In this document: positions 31,035 to 40,103 of the stretch, piece by piece
Numbering within the stretch: the stretch's first letter is position 1
Layout: each line of letters begins with the position of its first letter
Assembly: GCF_003265345.1 (NCBI RefSeq)
Contig: NZ_QFWW01000036.1
Coordinates: 186,001-250,000 of the forward strand
Length of the DNA stretch: 64,000 bases
Direction of reading: 5' to 3'
DNA from: Lentzea terrae
GTDB taxonomy: Bacteria; Actinomycetota; Actinomycetes; Mycobacteriales; Pseudonocardiaceae
Notes under the pieces: generated by a model
Databases searched by the model: none
What the model saw: only the letters and a program-made list of their open reading frames with translations
Told to the model about the DNA's origin: nothing
Program-made: the position numbers and the translations under genes

Positions 31035-32486
31035 GTGGCTCGTTTTGTTGACCGGGTGGTGATCCACGCTGCCGCCGGCAACGGGGGCAACGGCTGCGCT
31101 TCCGTGCACCGCGAGAAGTTCAAGCCGCTCGGCGGCCCGGACGGCGGCAACGGCGGCAGCGGCGGCAACGTCGTGCTCGTCGTCGACTCGCAGGTGCACA
31201 CCCTGCTGGACTTCCACTTCCGCCCGCACGCCTCGGCCACCAGCGGCAAGGCGGGCGCGGGTGCGAACCGCGACGGCGCGAACGGCGAGGACCTGATCCT
31301 GCGCGTCCCGGACGGCACCGTCGTGCTGACCGAGGACGGCGAGGTCGTCGCGGACCTGGTCGGCGAGGGCACCCAGCTCATCGCCGCCGCCGGTGGCCGT
31401 GGCGGTCTCGGCAATGCCTCGCTCGCGTCGAAGGCCCGCAAGGCCCCCGGTTTCGCGTTGCTCGGCGAGCCGGGCGAGACGCGCGACCTGGTGCTGGAGC
31501 TCAAGTCCGTCGCGGACGTCGGCCTGCTCGGCTTCCCGTCCGCCGGCAAGTCGTCGCTGATCTCGGTGCTCTCCGCCGCGAAGCCGAAGATCGCCGACTA
31601 CCCGTTCACCACGCTGGTGCCGAACCTCGGCGTGATCACCGCGGGCGAGACCATCTTCACGATGGCCGACGTGCCCGGCCTGATCCCCGGCGCGTCGCAG
31701 GGCAAGGGCCTCGGCCTCGACTTCCTGCGCCACATCGAGCGCACCGCGGTGCTCGCCCACGTCGTCGACTGCGCGACGTACGAGCCCGGCCGCGACCCGA
31801 TCGCGGACATCGACGCGCTGGAGCAGGAGCTGGCGGAGTACACGCCGTCGCTCGGCGGCAACTTCGAGGACCGCCCGCGTGTGGTGATCCTGAACAAGAT
31901 CGACATCCCCGACGCCAAGGACCTGGCCGACATCGTCCGCCCGGAGATCGAGGCCCGCGGCCTGCCGGTCTTCGAGGTGTCGACCGTGTCCCGCGAGGGC
32001 CTGCGTGAGCTGTCCTTCAAGCTCGCCGAGGTGGTGCGCGAGTACCGCGCCGCCCAGCCGAAGAAGGAATCGACCCGCATCGTGCTGCGGCCGACCGCCG
32101 TGGACGACGAAGGGTTCACCGTGACCGAGGACCCCTCGGTCGAGGGTGGCTTCATCGTGAAGGGCGACCGCCCCGAGCGCTGGATCCGCCAGACCGACTT
32201 CTCCAACGACGAAGCCGTCGGTTACCTCGCAGACCGCCTGAGCAGGCTGGGTGTCGAGGACAAGCTCGTGAAGATGGGCGCCGTTCCCGGCTGCCAGGTC
32301 ACCATCGGCGACCTGGTGTTCGACTGGGAGCCGACCACGCCGGCCGGTATCGCGATGACGATGACCGGACGTGGCACGGACGCCCGCCTTGAGCGCAACG
32401 ACCGCATCGGCGCCCACGAGCGCAAGGCCCTGAAGAAGGCCCGCCGCGCGCCCGGCGACTACGGCGACGACTTCGACGAGGAGTAA
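31035..32486 (+). CDS. obgE: Obg family GTPase (ribosome biogenesis/stress)
   Basis: 483 residues from GTG 31035 (GAGAGGAAG upstream). The N-terminal Gly-rich Obg fold (HAAAGNGGNGCASVHREK, PDGGNGGSGG) precedes the G domain with G1 GFPSAGKSS near residue 167, G3 DVPG and G4 NKID. A C-terminal OCT domain spans ~345-430 and ends with a basic/acidic tail. Binds the 50S subunit and couples GTP levels to growth. proB starts 3 nt downstream. Confidence 0.96.
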   Translation: MARFVDRVVIHAAAGNGGNGCASVHREKFKPLGGPDGGNGGSGGNVVLVVDSQVHTLLDFHFRPHASATSGKAGAGANRDGANGEDLILRVPDGTVVLTEDGEVVADLVGEGTQLIAAAGGRGGLGNASLASKARKAPGFALLGEPGETRDLVLELKSVADVGLLGFPSAGKSSLISVLSAAKPKIADYPFTTLVPNLGVITAGETIFTMADVPGLIPGASQGKGLGLDFLRHIERTAVLAHVVDCATYEPGRDPIADIDALEQELAEYTPSLGGNFEDRPRVVILNKIDIPDAKDLADIVRPEIEARGLPVFEVSTVSREGLRELSFKLAEVVREYRAAQPKKESTRIVLRPTAVDDEGFTVTEDPSVEGGFIVKGDRPERWIRQTDFSNDEAVGYLADRLSRLGVEDKLVKMGAVPGCQVTIGDLVFDWEPTTPAGIAMTMTGRGTDARLERNDRIGAHERKALKKARRAPGDYGDDFDEE

Positions 32487-32489
32487 ACC

Positions 32490-33617
32490 GTGACGGCCCC
32501 CGCGGTCTCACAAGCTCGCAACGCGGTCGCTTCGGCGAACCGCATCGTGGTGAAGGTCGGTTCTTCCTCTCTGACGACGGCCGAGGGCGGCCTCGACCCG
32601 GCGCGCCTCGACGCGCTGGTCGACGCCCTCGCCGCACGTTGTGCCGCGGGCAGCCAGGTCGTGCTGGTGTCTTCGGGTGCGATCGCCGCCGGCCTGGCGC
32701 CGTTGGGGATCTCCCGTCGTCCGCGCGACCTGGCGACGCAGCAGGCAGCGGCGAGCGTCGGGCAGCTGACGTTGGCGCACGCCTACGCGAACTCGTTCGG
32801 CCGCTACTCGCTGACCGTCGGCCAGGTCCTGCTGACCGCCGACGACGTGGTGCGCCGCTCCCACTACCGCAACGCGCAGCGCACGTTCTCGCGCCTGCTG
32901 GCTCTGGGCGCCGTGCCGGTCGTGAACGAGAACGACACCGTTGCCACCGAGGAGATCCGCTTCGGCGACAACGATCGCCTGGCCGCCCTCGTGGCGCACC
33001 TGATCGGCGCCGACGCGTTGTTCCTGCTGTCCGATGTGGACGCGCTCTACTCGGGCGACCCGCGCAAGCCGGGCGCCGTCCGGATCTCCGAGGTCGGTTC
33101 GGCGTCCGATGTGGACGGCGTGCAAGCAGGAACGGTTGGCGCGTCCGGTCTCGGTACCGGCGGCATGGCCTCGAAGCTCGCGGCAGCACGCCTGGCGTCC
33201 TCCGCTGGCATCCCGGTGCTGCTGGCCGGCGCCTCGGACGCTTCTCGCGCGTTGTCGGCCGCCGACGTCGGCACCGCTTTCGCCGCAACGGGTTCACGCC
33301 TCACCGCACGCCGCTTCTGGCTCGGCTACGCCACCGACGCGAACGGCCGCCTGCACCTCGACGACGGCGCGGTCGCCGCCGTCGTGGGCCGGCGCCGCTC
33401 GTTGCTGGCAGCCGGAATCACCGGCGTGGACGGCGACTTCGAAGCCGGCGACGTCGTCGAGCTGGTCAGCCTGGCCGGCGAGGTCGTGGCCCGCGGCGTG
33501 GTCGGCTTCGACGCTGCCGAGCTCCCGTCGTTGATCGGCCGCAAGACCCACGACCTGCCGGAGGAGCAGCGCCGCGAGGTCGTGCACGCCGACGACCTCG
33601 TGCCACTCACTAGGTGA
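32490..33617 (+). CDS. proB: Glutamate 5-kinase
   Basis: The first enzyme of proline synthesis, phosphorylating glutamate; cytosolic. 375 residues: amino-acid-kinase domain (VVKVGSSSLT at ~14; VSSGAIAAGL; NENDTVATEEI; GTGGMASKLAAA) plus a C-terminal PUA domain (~285-365). GTG start 3 nt after obgE. The next pathway gene, proA, lies 9.6 kb away. The 3' end overlaps the convergent MFS gene by 8 bp. Confidence 0.96.
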   Translation: MTAPAVSQARNAVASANRIVVKVGSSSLTTAEGGLDPARLDALVDALAARCAAGSQVVLVSSGAIAAGLAPLGISRRPRDLATQQAAASVGQLTLAHAYANSFGRYSLTVGQVLLTADDVVRRSHYRNAQRTFSRLLALGAVPVVNENDTVATEEIRFGDNDRLAALVAHLIGADALFLLSDVDALYSGDPRKPGAVRISEVGSASDVDGVQAGTVGASGLGTGGMASKLAAARLASSAGIPVLLAGASDASRALSAADVGTAFAATGSRLTARRFWLGYATDANGRLHLDDGAVAAVVGRRRSLLAAGITGVDGDFEAGDVVELVSLAGEVVARGVVGFDAAELPSLIGRKTHDLPEEQRREVVHADDLVPLTR

Positions 33618-34875
33618 GCTGGACGCCCTTCGTCTCGGGCAGCGTGAGGATCACCAGGAACGAGATCAGCGCGCCCACCGCCACGTACCAGAAGAACACC
33701 GTGCCGCCGACCGCCTGGATGACGAGCGGCGCGGTCCCGCCGAACAGCGCGACCGTGAGGTTGTACCAAGCGCCGATCCCGAGGCCGCGCAGCTCCGTCG
33801 GGAAGAGCTCGCTCATGATCGCGGGCGCGATCGACGTCACCGCCGTGTAGAGCCCGAGCCCGACCACGAACACGATCACCAGGTTGGTGAGGCCGGGTTT
33901 GACGAGGCTTGAGAGTGGCACGACGAGCAACGCCATCGCTGCCGACCACACGAGCATCTGCGGCTTGCGCCCGAACCGGTCGGCCATCCATCCCATCGGG
34001 TACTGCAGCGCGATGAACACCACCGTCCCGATCGACAGCGCCAGGAACACGTCGATGTCGTTGGCGCCCTTGGTCTTCACGGCGAACGGCGTCAGCGCGC
34101 TGAAGAACGTGTAGAAGCACAACGTCGAGAGCAGCGTGACGCCAACAAGCTGCCCGACGGCCTTTGGGTGCTCCTTCAACGTGAGCAGCAACGGGTTGCG
34201 CAGCCTCTCGGCTTTGGCCTTGTTCTCCTCGAACTGCTCGGTTTCGGGCAGTTCGCGCCGCAGCCACAGCCCGATCAACCCGAGCAAGCCGCCGATCAGG
34301 AACGGCACGCGCCACCCGTATGAGGCCATCGCGACCTTGTCGAGGTTGCGGGACAAGAAGAACCCGAGCAGCGACGCCACCAGCACCGCCGCCCCGGTCG
34401 AGATGTAGAAGAACGACGAGTACCGCCCGCGGTGACTCGGCTCGGCGATCTCCCCGAGATAGGCCGACGCGTTCGACACCTCGCCGCCCAACGCCATGCC
34501 CTGAGCGACCCGCGCGAGCACCAGCAGGACGGGGGAGAGCCAGCCGACCTGGTCGAACGTCGGCAGCAGCCCGATCACCACCGACCCGCCGGACATCAAC
34601 GCGATCGTCAGCAGCATCGCGGTCCGGCGGCCTCTGAGGTCCGCGAACCGGCCGAGCAGATACCCGCCGAGCGGGCGGAAGAAGAACGCGAGCGCGAACG
34701 TGGCGAACGTGCTCAGCAGCGCCGCGGCCTCGTTGCCCTTCGGGAAGATCTGGGTGGCGAAGTAGATGCTGAACGCCGTGTAGATACCCCAGTCGTACCA
34801 CTCGACCGCGTTCCCGGCGGAGGCCGCGACGAGCTTGCGCACGGGCAGTCGATGGGTTTCCGGAATCACCACCAT
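33610..34875 (-). CDS. MHS family MFS transporter (KgtP/ProP-like)
   Basis: 421 residues, 12 membrane helices, proton symporter. The N-terminus AGNAVEWYDWGIYTAFS and GRFADLRGRRTAM are hallmarks of the metabolite:H+ symporter family, as are GGEVSNASAYLGEIAEPSHRGRY and the C-terminal LPETKG. Substrates in the family are dicarboxylates, proline/betaine and shikimate. It is next to proB, but that alone does not establish a proline link. Its stop lies inside the 3' end of proB. Confidence 0.88.
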   Translation of the reverse strand: MVVIPETHRLPVRKLVAASAGNAVEWYDWGIYTAFSIYFATQIFPKGNEAAALLSTFATFALAFFFRPLGGYLLGRFADLRGRRTAMLLTIALMSGGSVVIGLLPTFDQVGWLSPVLLVLARVAQGMALGGEVSNASAYLGEIAEPSHRGRYSSFFYISTGAAVLVASLLGFFLSRNLDKVAMASYGWRVPFLIGGLLGLIGLWLRRELPETEQFEENKAKAERLRNPLLLTLKEHPKAVGQLVGVTLLSTLCFYTFFSALTPFAVKTKGANDIDVFLALSIGTVVFIALQYPMGWMADRFGRKPQMLVWSAAMALLVVPLSSLVKPGLTNLVIVFVVGLGLYTAVTSIAPAIMSELFPTELRGLGIGAWYNLTVALFGGTAPLVIQAVGGTVFFWYVAVGALISFLVILTLPETKGVQLT

Positions 34876-34943
34876 GTGGTCACCTTGTCACACACGGCGA
34901 CCAGGCGGGCGTTCGTCTCAACTGGTTGGCGATACTGGTCGGC

Positions 34944-35327
34944 GTGCGATCCATGGGTTTGGTGACGTTGGTGGTCCGCGACTACGACGAGGCGATCCGC
35001 TTCTACGTGGACGGACTCGGTTTCACGCTGGTCGAGGACACCCCGCAGGACAACAAGCGCTGGGTCGTCGTCTCGGCGGGCGGGGGAGCGTCGCTCCTGC
35101 TGGCCCAGGCCGACACCGATCAGCAGCGAGCACGAGTCGGCGACCAGACCGGCGGCCGCGTCGGGTTCTTCCTCAACACCGACGACTTCGACCGCGACCA
35201 CGCCCGCATGACGGCGTTCGGCGTCCGGTTCCTGGAGACGCCGCGCGACGAGGTCTACGGCAAGGTGGCCGTCTTCGAAGACCTCTACGGCAACCGCTGG
35301 GACCTGCTTCAGCCCGCCCGCGCCTGA
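34944..35327 (+). CDS. VOC (glyoxalase/bleomycin-resistance fold) protein
   Basis: 127 residues from GTG 34944. One betaalphabetabetabeta pair of the VOC superfamily: VTLVVRDYDEAIRFYVDGLGFTLVED at the start and GKVAVFEDLYGNRWDLLQP at the end, the usual metal-ligand positions (Glu/Asp near the second half). Start chosen because GATACT lies 7 nt upstream as a -10 for a leaderless mRNA; TTG 34926 and ATG 34953 are alternatives. Stop overlaps the convergent AraC gene by 19 bp. The substrate is unknown. Confidence 0.8.
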   Translation: MRSMGLVTLVVRDYDEAIRFYVDGLGFTLVEDTPQDNKRWVVVSAGGGASLLLAQADTDQQRARVGDQTGGRVGFFLNTDDFDRDHARMTAFGVRFLETPRDEVYGKVAVFEDLYGNRWDLLQPARA

Positions 35328-36217
35328 CCGGGCGACACCCCGACGATCCGCTTGAACGCCCGGCTGAACGCGGCCTCCGACTCGTAGCCGAGCCCGCGTG
35401 CGATCTCGCTGACCGTGCTGTCCCGGTCGCGCAACCGGTTCATCGCCACGTGCATGCGCCACCGCGTCACGTACCGCATGGCCGGTTCGCCGACGAGTTC
35501 CGTGAACCGCGCCGCGAACGCCGACCGCGACATCGCGGTCTGGTGCGCCAGGCGTTCGACGGTCCACGGTTGCGCGGGGTCGCGGTGGATCAACGCCAGC
35601 GCCTGCCCGATCTGCTGGTCCTGCAACGCGCCGAGCCACCCGGTGCGCGCGGCGGGGTCGTGCGCGAGCCACGAGCGGATCGTCTGGATCACCAGCACGT
35701 CCGCGAGCCTGGTGATGACCGCTTCGCCGCCGGGGCGCAGGTTTCGCGCTTCGGCGGCCATCAGGTCGATGGTGGCGCGCATGTCGTCGGCCTGCTTTAC
35801 GTAGAGCACGTTCGGCAACACCTTGATGAGGTGCTTCGCGGCCGGGTGGTCGAAGCGCACCGCACCACACACGAGGTGCGTCACGGCGCCACCGTTGCCG
35901 TATCTCAAGATCGCGTAGTTCTCGGTCTCGAACGTGTGCGGCAACGTGGTGACGATCGGCGCCTCCGCGTCGCCGTTGAAGAGCCGGTGGCCCTGACCGC
36001 CGGGCACGAGCAGCACGTCGCCGGGGTCGAGCGAGGTGATCTCGCCGTCGACCTCGACGTCGCAACGGCCGCTGGTGAGGACGTGGAACCACAGACAGTC
36101 CGCCATGTCGGGCATCGTGAGGCCCCACGGCTCGGTGAGCTCGTTCCGGCAGTAGAAGGTGCCGGACATCCTCAGCAGGTGCAGTGCCTCGCCCAACGCG
36201 TCCGTCATGGAACCCAT
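35309..36217 (-). CDS. AraC family regulator with cupin-type sensor domain
   Basis: 302 residues (ATG 36217; ATG 36208 equally possible). The N-terminal ~190 residues contain a cupin (LDPGDVLLVPGGQGHRLFNG) as in the Cupin_6 group. The C-terminal double helix-turn-helix is AraC type: WTVERLAHQTAMSRSAFAARF and VSEIARGLGYESEAAFSRAFKRIVGVSP. Divergent from a DUF1772 gene 73 bp away, an arrangement often seen for this regulator type; it probably controls that gene. Confidence 0.88.
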   Translation of the reverse strand: MGSMTDALGEALHLLRMSGTFYCRNELTEPWGLTMPDMADCLWFHVLTSGRCDVEVDGEITSLDPGDVLLVPGGQGHRLFNGDAEAPIVTTLPHTFETENYAILRYGNGGAVTHLVCGAVRFDHPAAKHLIKVLPNVLYVKQADDMRATIDLMAAEARNLRPGGEAVITRLADVLVIQTIRSWLAHDPAARTGWLGALQDQQIGQALALIHRDPAQPWTVERLAHQTAMSRSAFAARFTELVGEPAMRYVTRWRMHVAMNRLRDRDSTVSEIARGLGYESEAAFSRAFKRIVGVSPGQARAG

Positions 36218-36290
36218 TCTGGACGAACGAGCAAGCTCGCGCGATGAATTGTCATTGAGAGTCCGACGCAGACCCGACACAGTTAGCGGC

Positions 36291-36701
36291 ATGGGGACAA
36301 TCACGCTGATCGCAGCCGCCGCTTCCGGCCTGATGGCAGGCCTGTTCTTCGCCTTCTCCACGGCCGTCATGCCCGGCCTGGCCGACCTGCCCGCCGAGAA
36401 CGCCCGCGGTGCCATGCGCCGCATGAACGTCCGCATCCAGAACCCGTTGTTCCTGGCGGTGTTCGCCGGCAACGTGATCCTGTGCGGCATCGCCGTGTTC
36501 CAGGGCGCGATCGTGGGCGGCCTGCTCTACATCGTCGGCTCGTTCCTGCTGACCATGTTCGTCAACGTGCCGATGAACAACCGCCTCGAACGCACCGACG
36601 ACGCCTACTGGCCCGAGTACCTGCGCAAGTGGACGCTCTGGAACCACGTGCGCGGCATCGCCTGCCTCGCCTCGATGGTCACCCTGCTGCTCGGATTTTG
36701 A
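36291..36701 (+). CDS. DUF1772 (anthrone oxygenase-like) membrane protein
   Basis: 136 residues with four hydrophobic helices. The family pattern is visible: GLMAGLFFAFSTAVMPGL at the N-terminus, NPLF in the middle, VNVPMNNRLE and a terminal WNHVRGIACLASM. DUF1772 includes fungal anthrone oxygenases; bacterial members are uncharacterised. Divergent from the AraC gene. The 3' end overlaps the convergent P450 gene by 23 bp. Confidence 0.85.
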   Translation: MGTITLIAAAASGLMAGLFFAFSTAVMPGLADLPAENARGAMRRMNVRIQNPLFLAVFAGNVILCGIAVFQGAIVGGLLYIVGSFLLTMFVNVPMNNRLERTDDAYWPEYLRKWTLWNHVRGIACLASMVTLLLGF

Positions 36702-37863
36702 GACCGTGCTTCGGGCGCATCGCGGCGACACTCGTCGGCGTGATGCGCTGGGGTAGCAGCTCCGGTTTCGGCCGCTGCAGCAACGCTTTCAGCATCACGG
36801 TCAGCTCGGTCGTGGCGAGCCCGGCCCCGATGCACCGGTGCGGCCCGCCACCGAACGGCAGGAACTCGTGCGGCCCCGGCTTGCGCTCCCACCGGTCGGG
36901 GTCGAACCGCAGCGGATCCGGCCACACCTCGGCCAGCCGATGCGTGACGTACGGGCTGTAGAGCAGGAACGTGCCTTCTTTGATCTTCTTCCCGGCGAAC
37001 TCGAACGGCTGCGCGGCCACCCGTGCCGACACCACCGCGGGCGGGTACAGCCGCAACGTCTCGTTGACGACGTTCGCGAGGTAGTCGTCGTCTTCGCGGG
37101 CGCGTTCCCAAACCCCGTTGTGCCGCAACAGGTTGAAAACCGCCCACGCCATGGCGCCACTGGTCGTCTCGTAGCCGGCCGCGATGAGCGTGACGACCTG
37201 ATCGCGCACTTCGAGGTCGCTCAGCCCGTCGCTCTGCACGAGAGTGGTGAGCACGTCTCCGGCCATGTTGCCCTGACGCGTTTCTTCGATCGCCTTGTAG
37301 ACCCGCGTGTCAACGGCTCTGCGTGCCCTCATCGCATTGCGCCACGCCGGTGCCTTCGTCTTCCTGAGCAACGTGACCACCGCCGGGTTGCGGTCGATCA
37401 GGTTGATCAGCAGCTGCAGGTGCGCCCCGAAGAACTCCGCGTCCTGCGCCAGCTTCTCGCCGAACAACGCGTGGATCGTGCTGCGCCGGATCGCCCGCCG
37501 GAACTCCTGGTACACGTCCAGGACCTGCCCCGGCTGCCACGCGTCGAGCGCCGCTTCGGCGTTGGCGCGCATGACCGGCGCGTAGTTGGCGATCTGCCGG
37601 TGCACCAAAGCGGGCTGCACGAGCCGACGCCGTCGCTTGTGGTCCTCGCCGTCGCTGACGATCAACGACGTCGGCCCGTCCACCGGCACCAACACCTGGA
37701 ACGCCCGCTCCATCTCGAACAGGTCGGAGTTGGCGAAGATGAACTGGTTCGCCGCCGGCCCGAGCAGGTAGGTGTACGGGCCCATCCGCACCACCGGCCC
37801 GAATCTCCGGTGCAGCGCGGAAAGGAGATCGGCCTGCCGAAACCGCACGACGTCCGGAATCAT
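36679..37863 (-). CDS. Cytochrome P450 (first copy)
   Basis: A 394-residue soluble heme monooxygenase. I-helix AAGYETTSG, ExxR in NETLRLYPP, meander FDPDRWE, and heme loop FGGGPHRCIGAG with the thiolate Cys at residue 344. The PERF-type segment and basic cluster KRRRRLVQPAL (B'-C region) resemble the CYP102/CYP4-like fold rather than typical CYP107s. Start ATG 37863 is the best candidate; longer frames run into the divergent hydrolase gene. No ferredoxin or reductase gene is nearby, so redox partners must be elsewhere. Confidence 0.88.
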   Translation of the reverse strand: MIPDVVRFRQADLLSALHRRFGPVVRMGPYTYLLGPAANQFIFANSDLFEMERAFQVLVPVDGPTSLIVSDGEDHKRRRRLVQPALVHRQIANYAPVMRANAEAALDAWQPGQVLDVYQEFRRAIRRSTIHALFGEKLAQDAEFFGAHLQLLINLIDRNPAVVTLLRKTKAPAWRNAMRARRAVDTRVYKAIEETRQGNMAGDVLTTLVQSDGLSDLEVRDQVVTLIAAGYETTSGAMAWAVFNLLRHNGVWERAREDDDYLANVVNETLRLYPPAVVSARVAAQPFEFAGKKIKEGTFLLYSPYVTHRLAEVWPDPLRFDPDRWERKPGPHEFLPFGGGPHRCIGAGLATTELTVMLKALLQRPKPELLPQRITPTSVAAMRPKHGLKIRAAG

Positions 37864-37903
37864 GGCGATGACAGTGCCACACCGCACCGGGGGACGGTCC
37901 GCA

Positions 37904-38626
37904 ATGCCAGCACGGGTTCCGCTGCCGACGCTGAACGTGGGCGGCGTGAGCATCGCTTATCGGCTGGACGGACCACTCGACGGCCAGCCAGTCGTTCTCC
38001 TGCACGCACTGGCCGGCACATCGGCGACGTGGACCCGCTTCACCCGCTCACTGGTCGCCGCCGGTCGCCTCGTGATCGCTCCGGAACTGCGCGGCCACGG
38101 CGGCAGCGCCTGGACCGGCGACTACCGCCTCGACTCGGTCCAGCGCGACGTGGTGGGTGTGCTCGACGCGCTCGACATCGCCGAGTTCGACCTCGTCGGC
38201 CACTCGCTGGGCGGCCACGTCGCGGCGCTGCTGGCCGGCCGTCGCCCAGACCGAGTCCGCAAACTCGTGCTGGAAGACCCGCCGCCACCGCCGCGCGCCG
38301 GCAACCCTCACGCCCCTCGCCGCGGTCTGCAGCTGTTCCTCGCAGTGCAGGGCCGACTCCGGCGTGGGTTCGACCGCCGCATGGTGCCGCAGATCCTGAC
38401 CCAGCTTCGCGCGCCAGACCCGTTGTGGTGGGACGGCCTGGCCGCGATCAAGGCCCCGACGCTGGTGATCGCCGGTCGGCGCAGCCACATCCGGTTGGAG
38501 CGCTTGGCAGAAGTGGCCGCGGAGATCCCGCGCTGCGAACTGGTCACGATCGACGCGGGCCACCGGATCCACAGCACGCGGCCTGCCGAGTTCAGCGACA
38601 CCGTGCAGCGCTTCCTCGACCGCTGA
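37904..38626 (+). CDS. Alpha/beta-fold hydrolase
   Basis: 240 residues from ATG 37904, divergent from the P450 with 40 bp between starts. Nucleophile elbow GHSLGGH (Ser near residue 95), oxyanion HALAGTSATW, and the catalytic His in DAGHRIHSTRP near the end; the acid is probably Asp in VIAGRRSHIR region or nearby. The PPPPPRAG stretch after the elbow is unusual. Convergent with prsW, 1 nt between stops. The substrate is unknown. Confidence 0.85.
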   Translation: MPARVPLPTLNVGGVSIAYRLDGPLDGQPVVLLHALAGTSATWTRFTRSLVAAGRLVIAPELRGHGGSAWTGDYRLDSVQRDVVGVLDALDIAEFDLVGHSLGGHVAALLAGRRPDRVRKLVLEDPPPPPRAGNPHAPRRGLQLFLAVQGRLRRGFDRRMVPQILTQLRAPDPLWWDGLAAIKAPTLVIAGRRSHIRLERLAEVAAEIPRCELVTIDAGHRIHSTRPAEFSDTVQRFLDR

Positions 38627-38627
38627 C

Positions 38628-39539
38628 TCACCGCGGCGGCCGCCCAGCGGGCCACCACCTGGCGTCCGTGCGCAACGGATACCCGCGCACCGGCGCGAAC
38701 TCCCGACGCGACATCCGCACCAGACCCACCAGCCACGCCACCCCGACCGCGGAGATCAGCGCAAGCCCGAGCCAGCTGAAGACGGTGAACAGCTCCGCGT
38801 GCTCCTGCCAAGGCGCACCCGTGACCACCGCGGTGACCACGGCAGCGATGCTGTTCATCGAGTCCCACAACGCATGCAGCAACGACACCCCGAGGTACGC
38901 CCAAAGCAGCCGCCGAGTGAGCATGAAATGCTCCCGCACACTGCGCGAGAACAACACCCCGCCCAAAATCGCCGTCCACAGCCCGTGCCCGAACGGCGCG
39001 ACAAACCCGCGCAACAGCTGCGTCGTGACCAGGTCCATCAACGACAGCCCGTTCTCCGTCAACGCGGCCGTGAGCGCATACCCAGCCGACTCGAACGCCG
39101 CGAACCCGAACCCGACACTGGCCCCGAGCACCAGCCCGTCCCGCGTCGACTTGTGCACCAGATGCCGCGTCAACAGCGCCAACGCGCCGAGCTTGACCGC
39201 CTCCTCGATCAGCCCGACACCCACGAACAACCACGGCGACGGATGCAGCAGGTACGTCTCCAGCACCGACGCCCCGAGCACCCCCAACACACCGCCGACC
39301 GCGAACGTCCGGAACACCATCTCCCCGGTCACCTCACCGGAGTGCCCTTGCCCGAACGCCCACACCACGAACGTCGCCGGCACCAGGAAGCTGCCCAGCA
39401 ACACGATCGTCGGGATCAGGTTGGCGTTCTCGGTGAGGTACGTGATCACCACCGTCGCGACCCACAGCGCCAGTCCCATCAGGAACATCCGCAGCCACGA
39501 CCTGCGCGTGCGTGGGGCAGTCGGCCCGGGCATCACCAT
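38628..39539 (-). CDS. PrsW-family intramembrane glutamic protease
   Basis: 303 residues from ATG 39539, about eight membrane helices. The catalytic EExxK motif is in GLIEEAVKLG, with the conserved FGFAAFES and the two His helices HGLWTAILGG and HALWDS. Family members cleave membrane-bound substrates such as anti-sigma factors (B. subtilis PrsW/RsiW). The frame continues upstream through a 34-bp repeat and a 36-bp palindrome, which argues for the internal ATG as start. No sigma/anti-sigma pair is adjacent. Confidence 0.88.
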   Translation of the reverse strand: MVMPGPTAPRTRRSWLRMFLMGLALWVATVVITYLTENANLIPTIVLLGSFLVPATFVVWAFGQGHSGEVTGEMVFRTFAVGGVLGVLGASVLETYLLHPSPWLFVGVGLIEEAVKLGALALLTRHLVHKSTRDGLVLGASVGFGFAAFESAGYALTAALTENGLSLMDLVTTQLLRGFVAPFGHGLWTAILGGVLFSRSVREHFMLTRRLLWAYLGVSLLHALWDSMNSIAAVVTAVVTGAPWQEHAELFTVFSWLGLALISAVGVAWLVGLVRMSRREFAPVRGYPLRTDARWWPAGRPPR

Positions 39540-39549
39540 GGCCGCGAGT

Positions 39550-39583
39550 TTCTCGCCCGGCCACGACGGGGACAACTCCGGGG
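39550..39583. repeat. 34-bp direct repeat, copy A
   Basis: Begins TTCTCGCCCGGCCACGACGG and ends ACAACTCCGGG. It matches 41031-41064 at 32 of 34 positions. The plus-strand frame reads FSPGHDGDNSG. The two copies bracket a 1.45-kb segment with a broken amidase gene and a lipoprotein gene. Confidence 0.8.
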
Positions 39584-39597
39584 GGTGAGAAGCGCGA

Positions 39598-39633
39598 GAT
39601 GCATGTGCCGTCACGCGTGACGGCACATGCATC
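39598..39633. repeat. Perfect 36-bp palindrome
   Basis: GATGCATGTGCCGTCACG followed directly by its exact reverse complement, no spacer. It lies downstream of the broken amidase gene and upstream of prsW (both on the minus strand). As RNA it would be a strong stem; as DNA a protein-binding or cruciform site. There is no T-run. Confidence 0.9.
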
Positions 39634-39657
39634 AGCACCGCGAATTGACGTGCTGAG

Positions 39658-40037
39658 CTAAATCAAGTTGGTGCAGTCCTGGCCGAATGCCCGATAGTTG
39701 GGATTGCGGTCGTACGCCCACCGCGTGGCGTAATCGACCATTGCCTGGTAGTTGTACGCAAAGGCTGTGACGCCGGAGTCGATCCTGGCGGACACCTCGC
39801 CGACGCTCATCGTCTTCGAGTTGTCTGGCGGGAGGGCCGGGTACTTGCTCCGCTCGGCTGTCTCCATTCGCCGTTCTTGACGAACTTGATCACGTGCGAC
39901 ACGCGGTAGTCGCTCGACCGAGGCGCCTCCGCAGGTACCGTCCGCTGGTAGCGCCCGACGAACCGGTTGCGAAATGCGTCGAGCTCCGGCGCCGTCACGC
40001 ACGACGCAACAACGGAAATGGAAAATATTCGCCACAA
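39658..40037 (-). pseudogene. Broken Amidase_6-type protein (frameshifted and truncated)
   Basis: Two frames together resemble an amidase-domain protein. The upstream frame (from 40037) reads to SHVIKFVKNGEW. Near 39865 the sense continues in another frame as METAERSKYPALPPDN and on to YNYQAMVDYATRWAYDRNPNYRAFGQDCTNLI, then a stop. The last part matches the Amidase_6 start (Y-N-R-x-x-A-V-x-Y-A, then DCTN with the nucleophile Cys), but the rest of the catalytic domain is missing. A collapse between two ATGG copies would explain the frameshift. Non-functional as read. Confidence 0.65.
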
Positions 40038-40103
40038 CTTGGCATCCCCAGCACGAGACTGTCCAAACCGCGCTGTCAGAGCTATTCGACAATCGAGTGA
40101 ATC

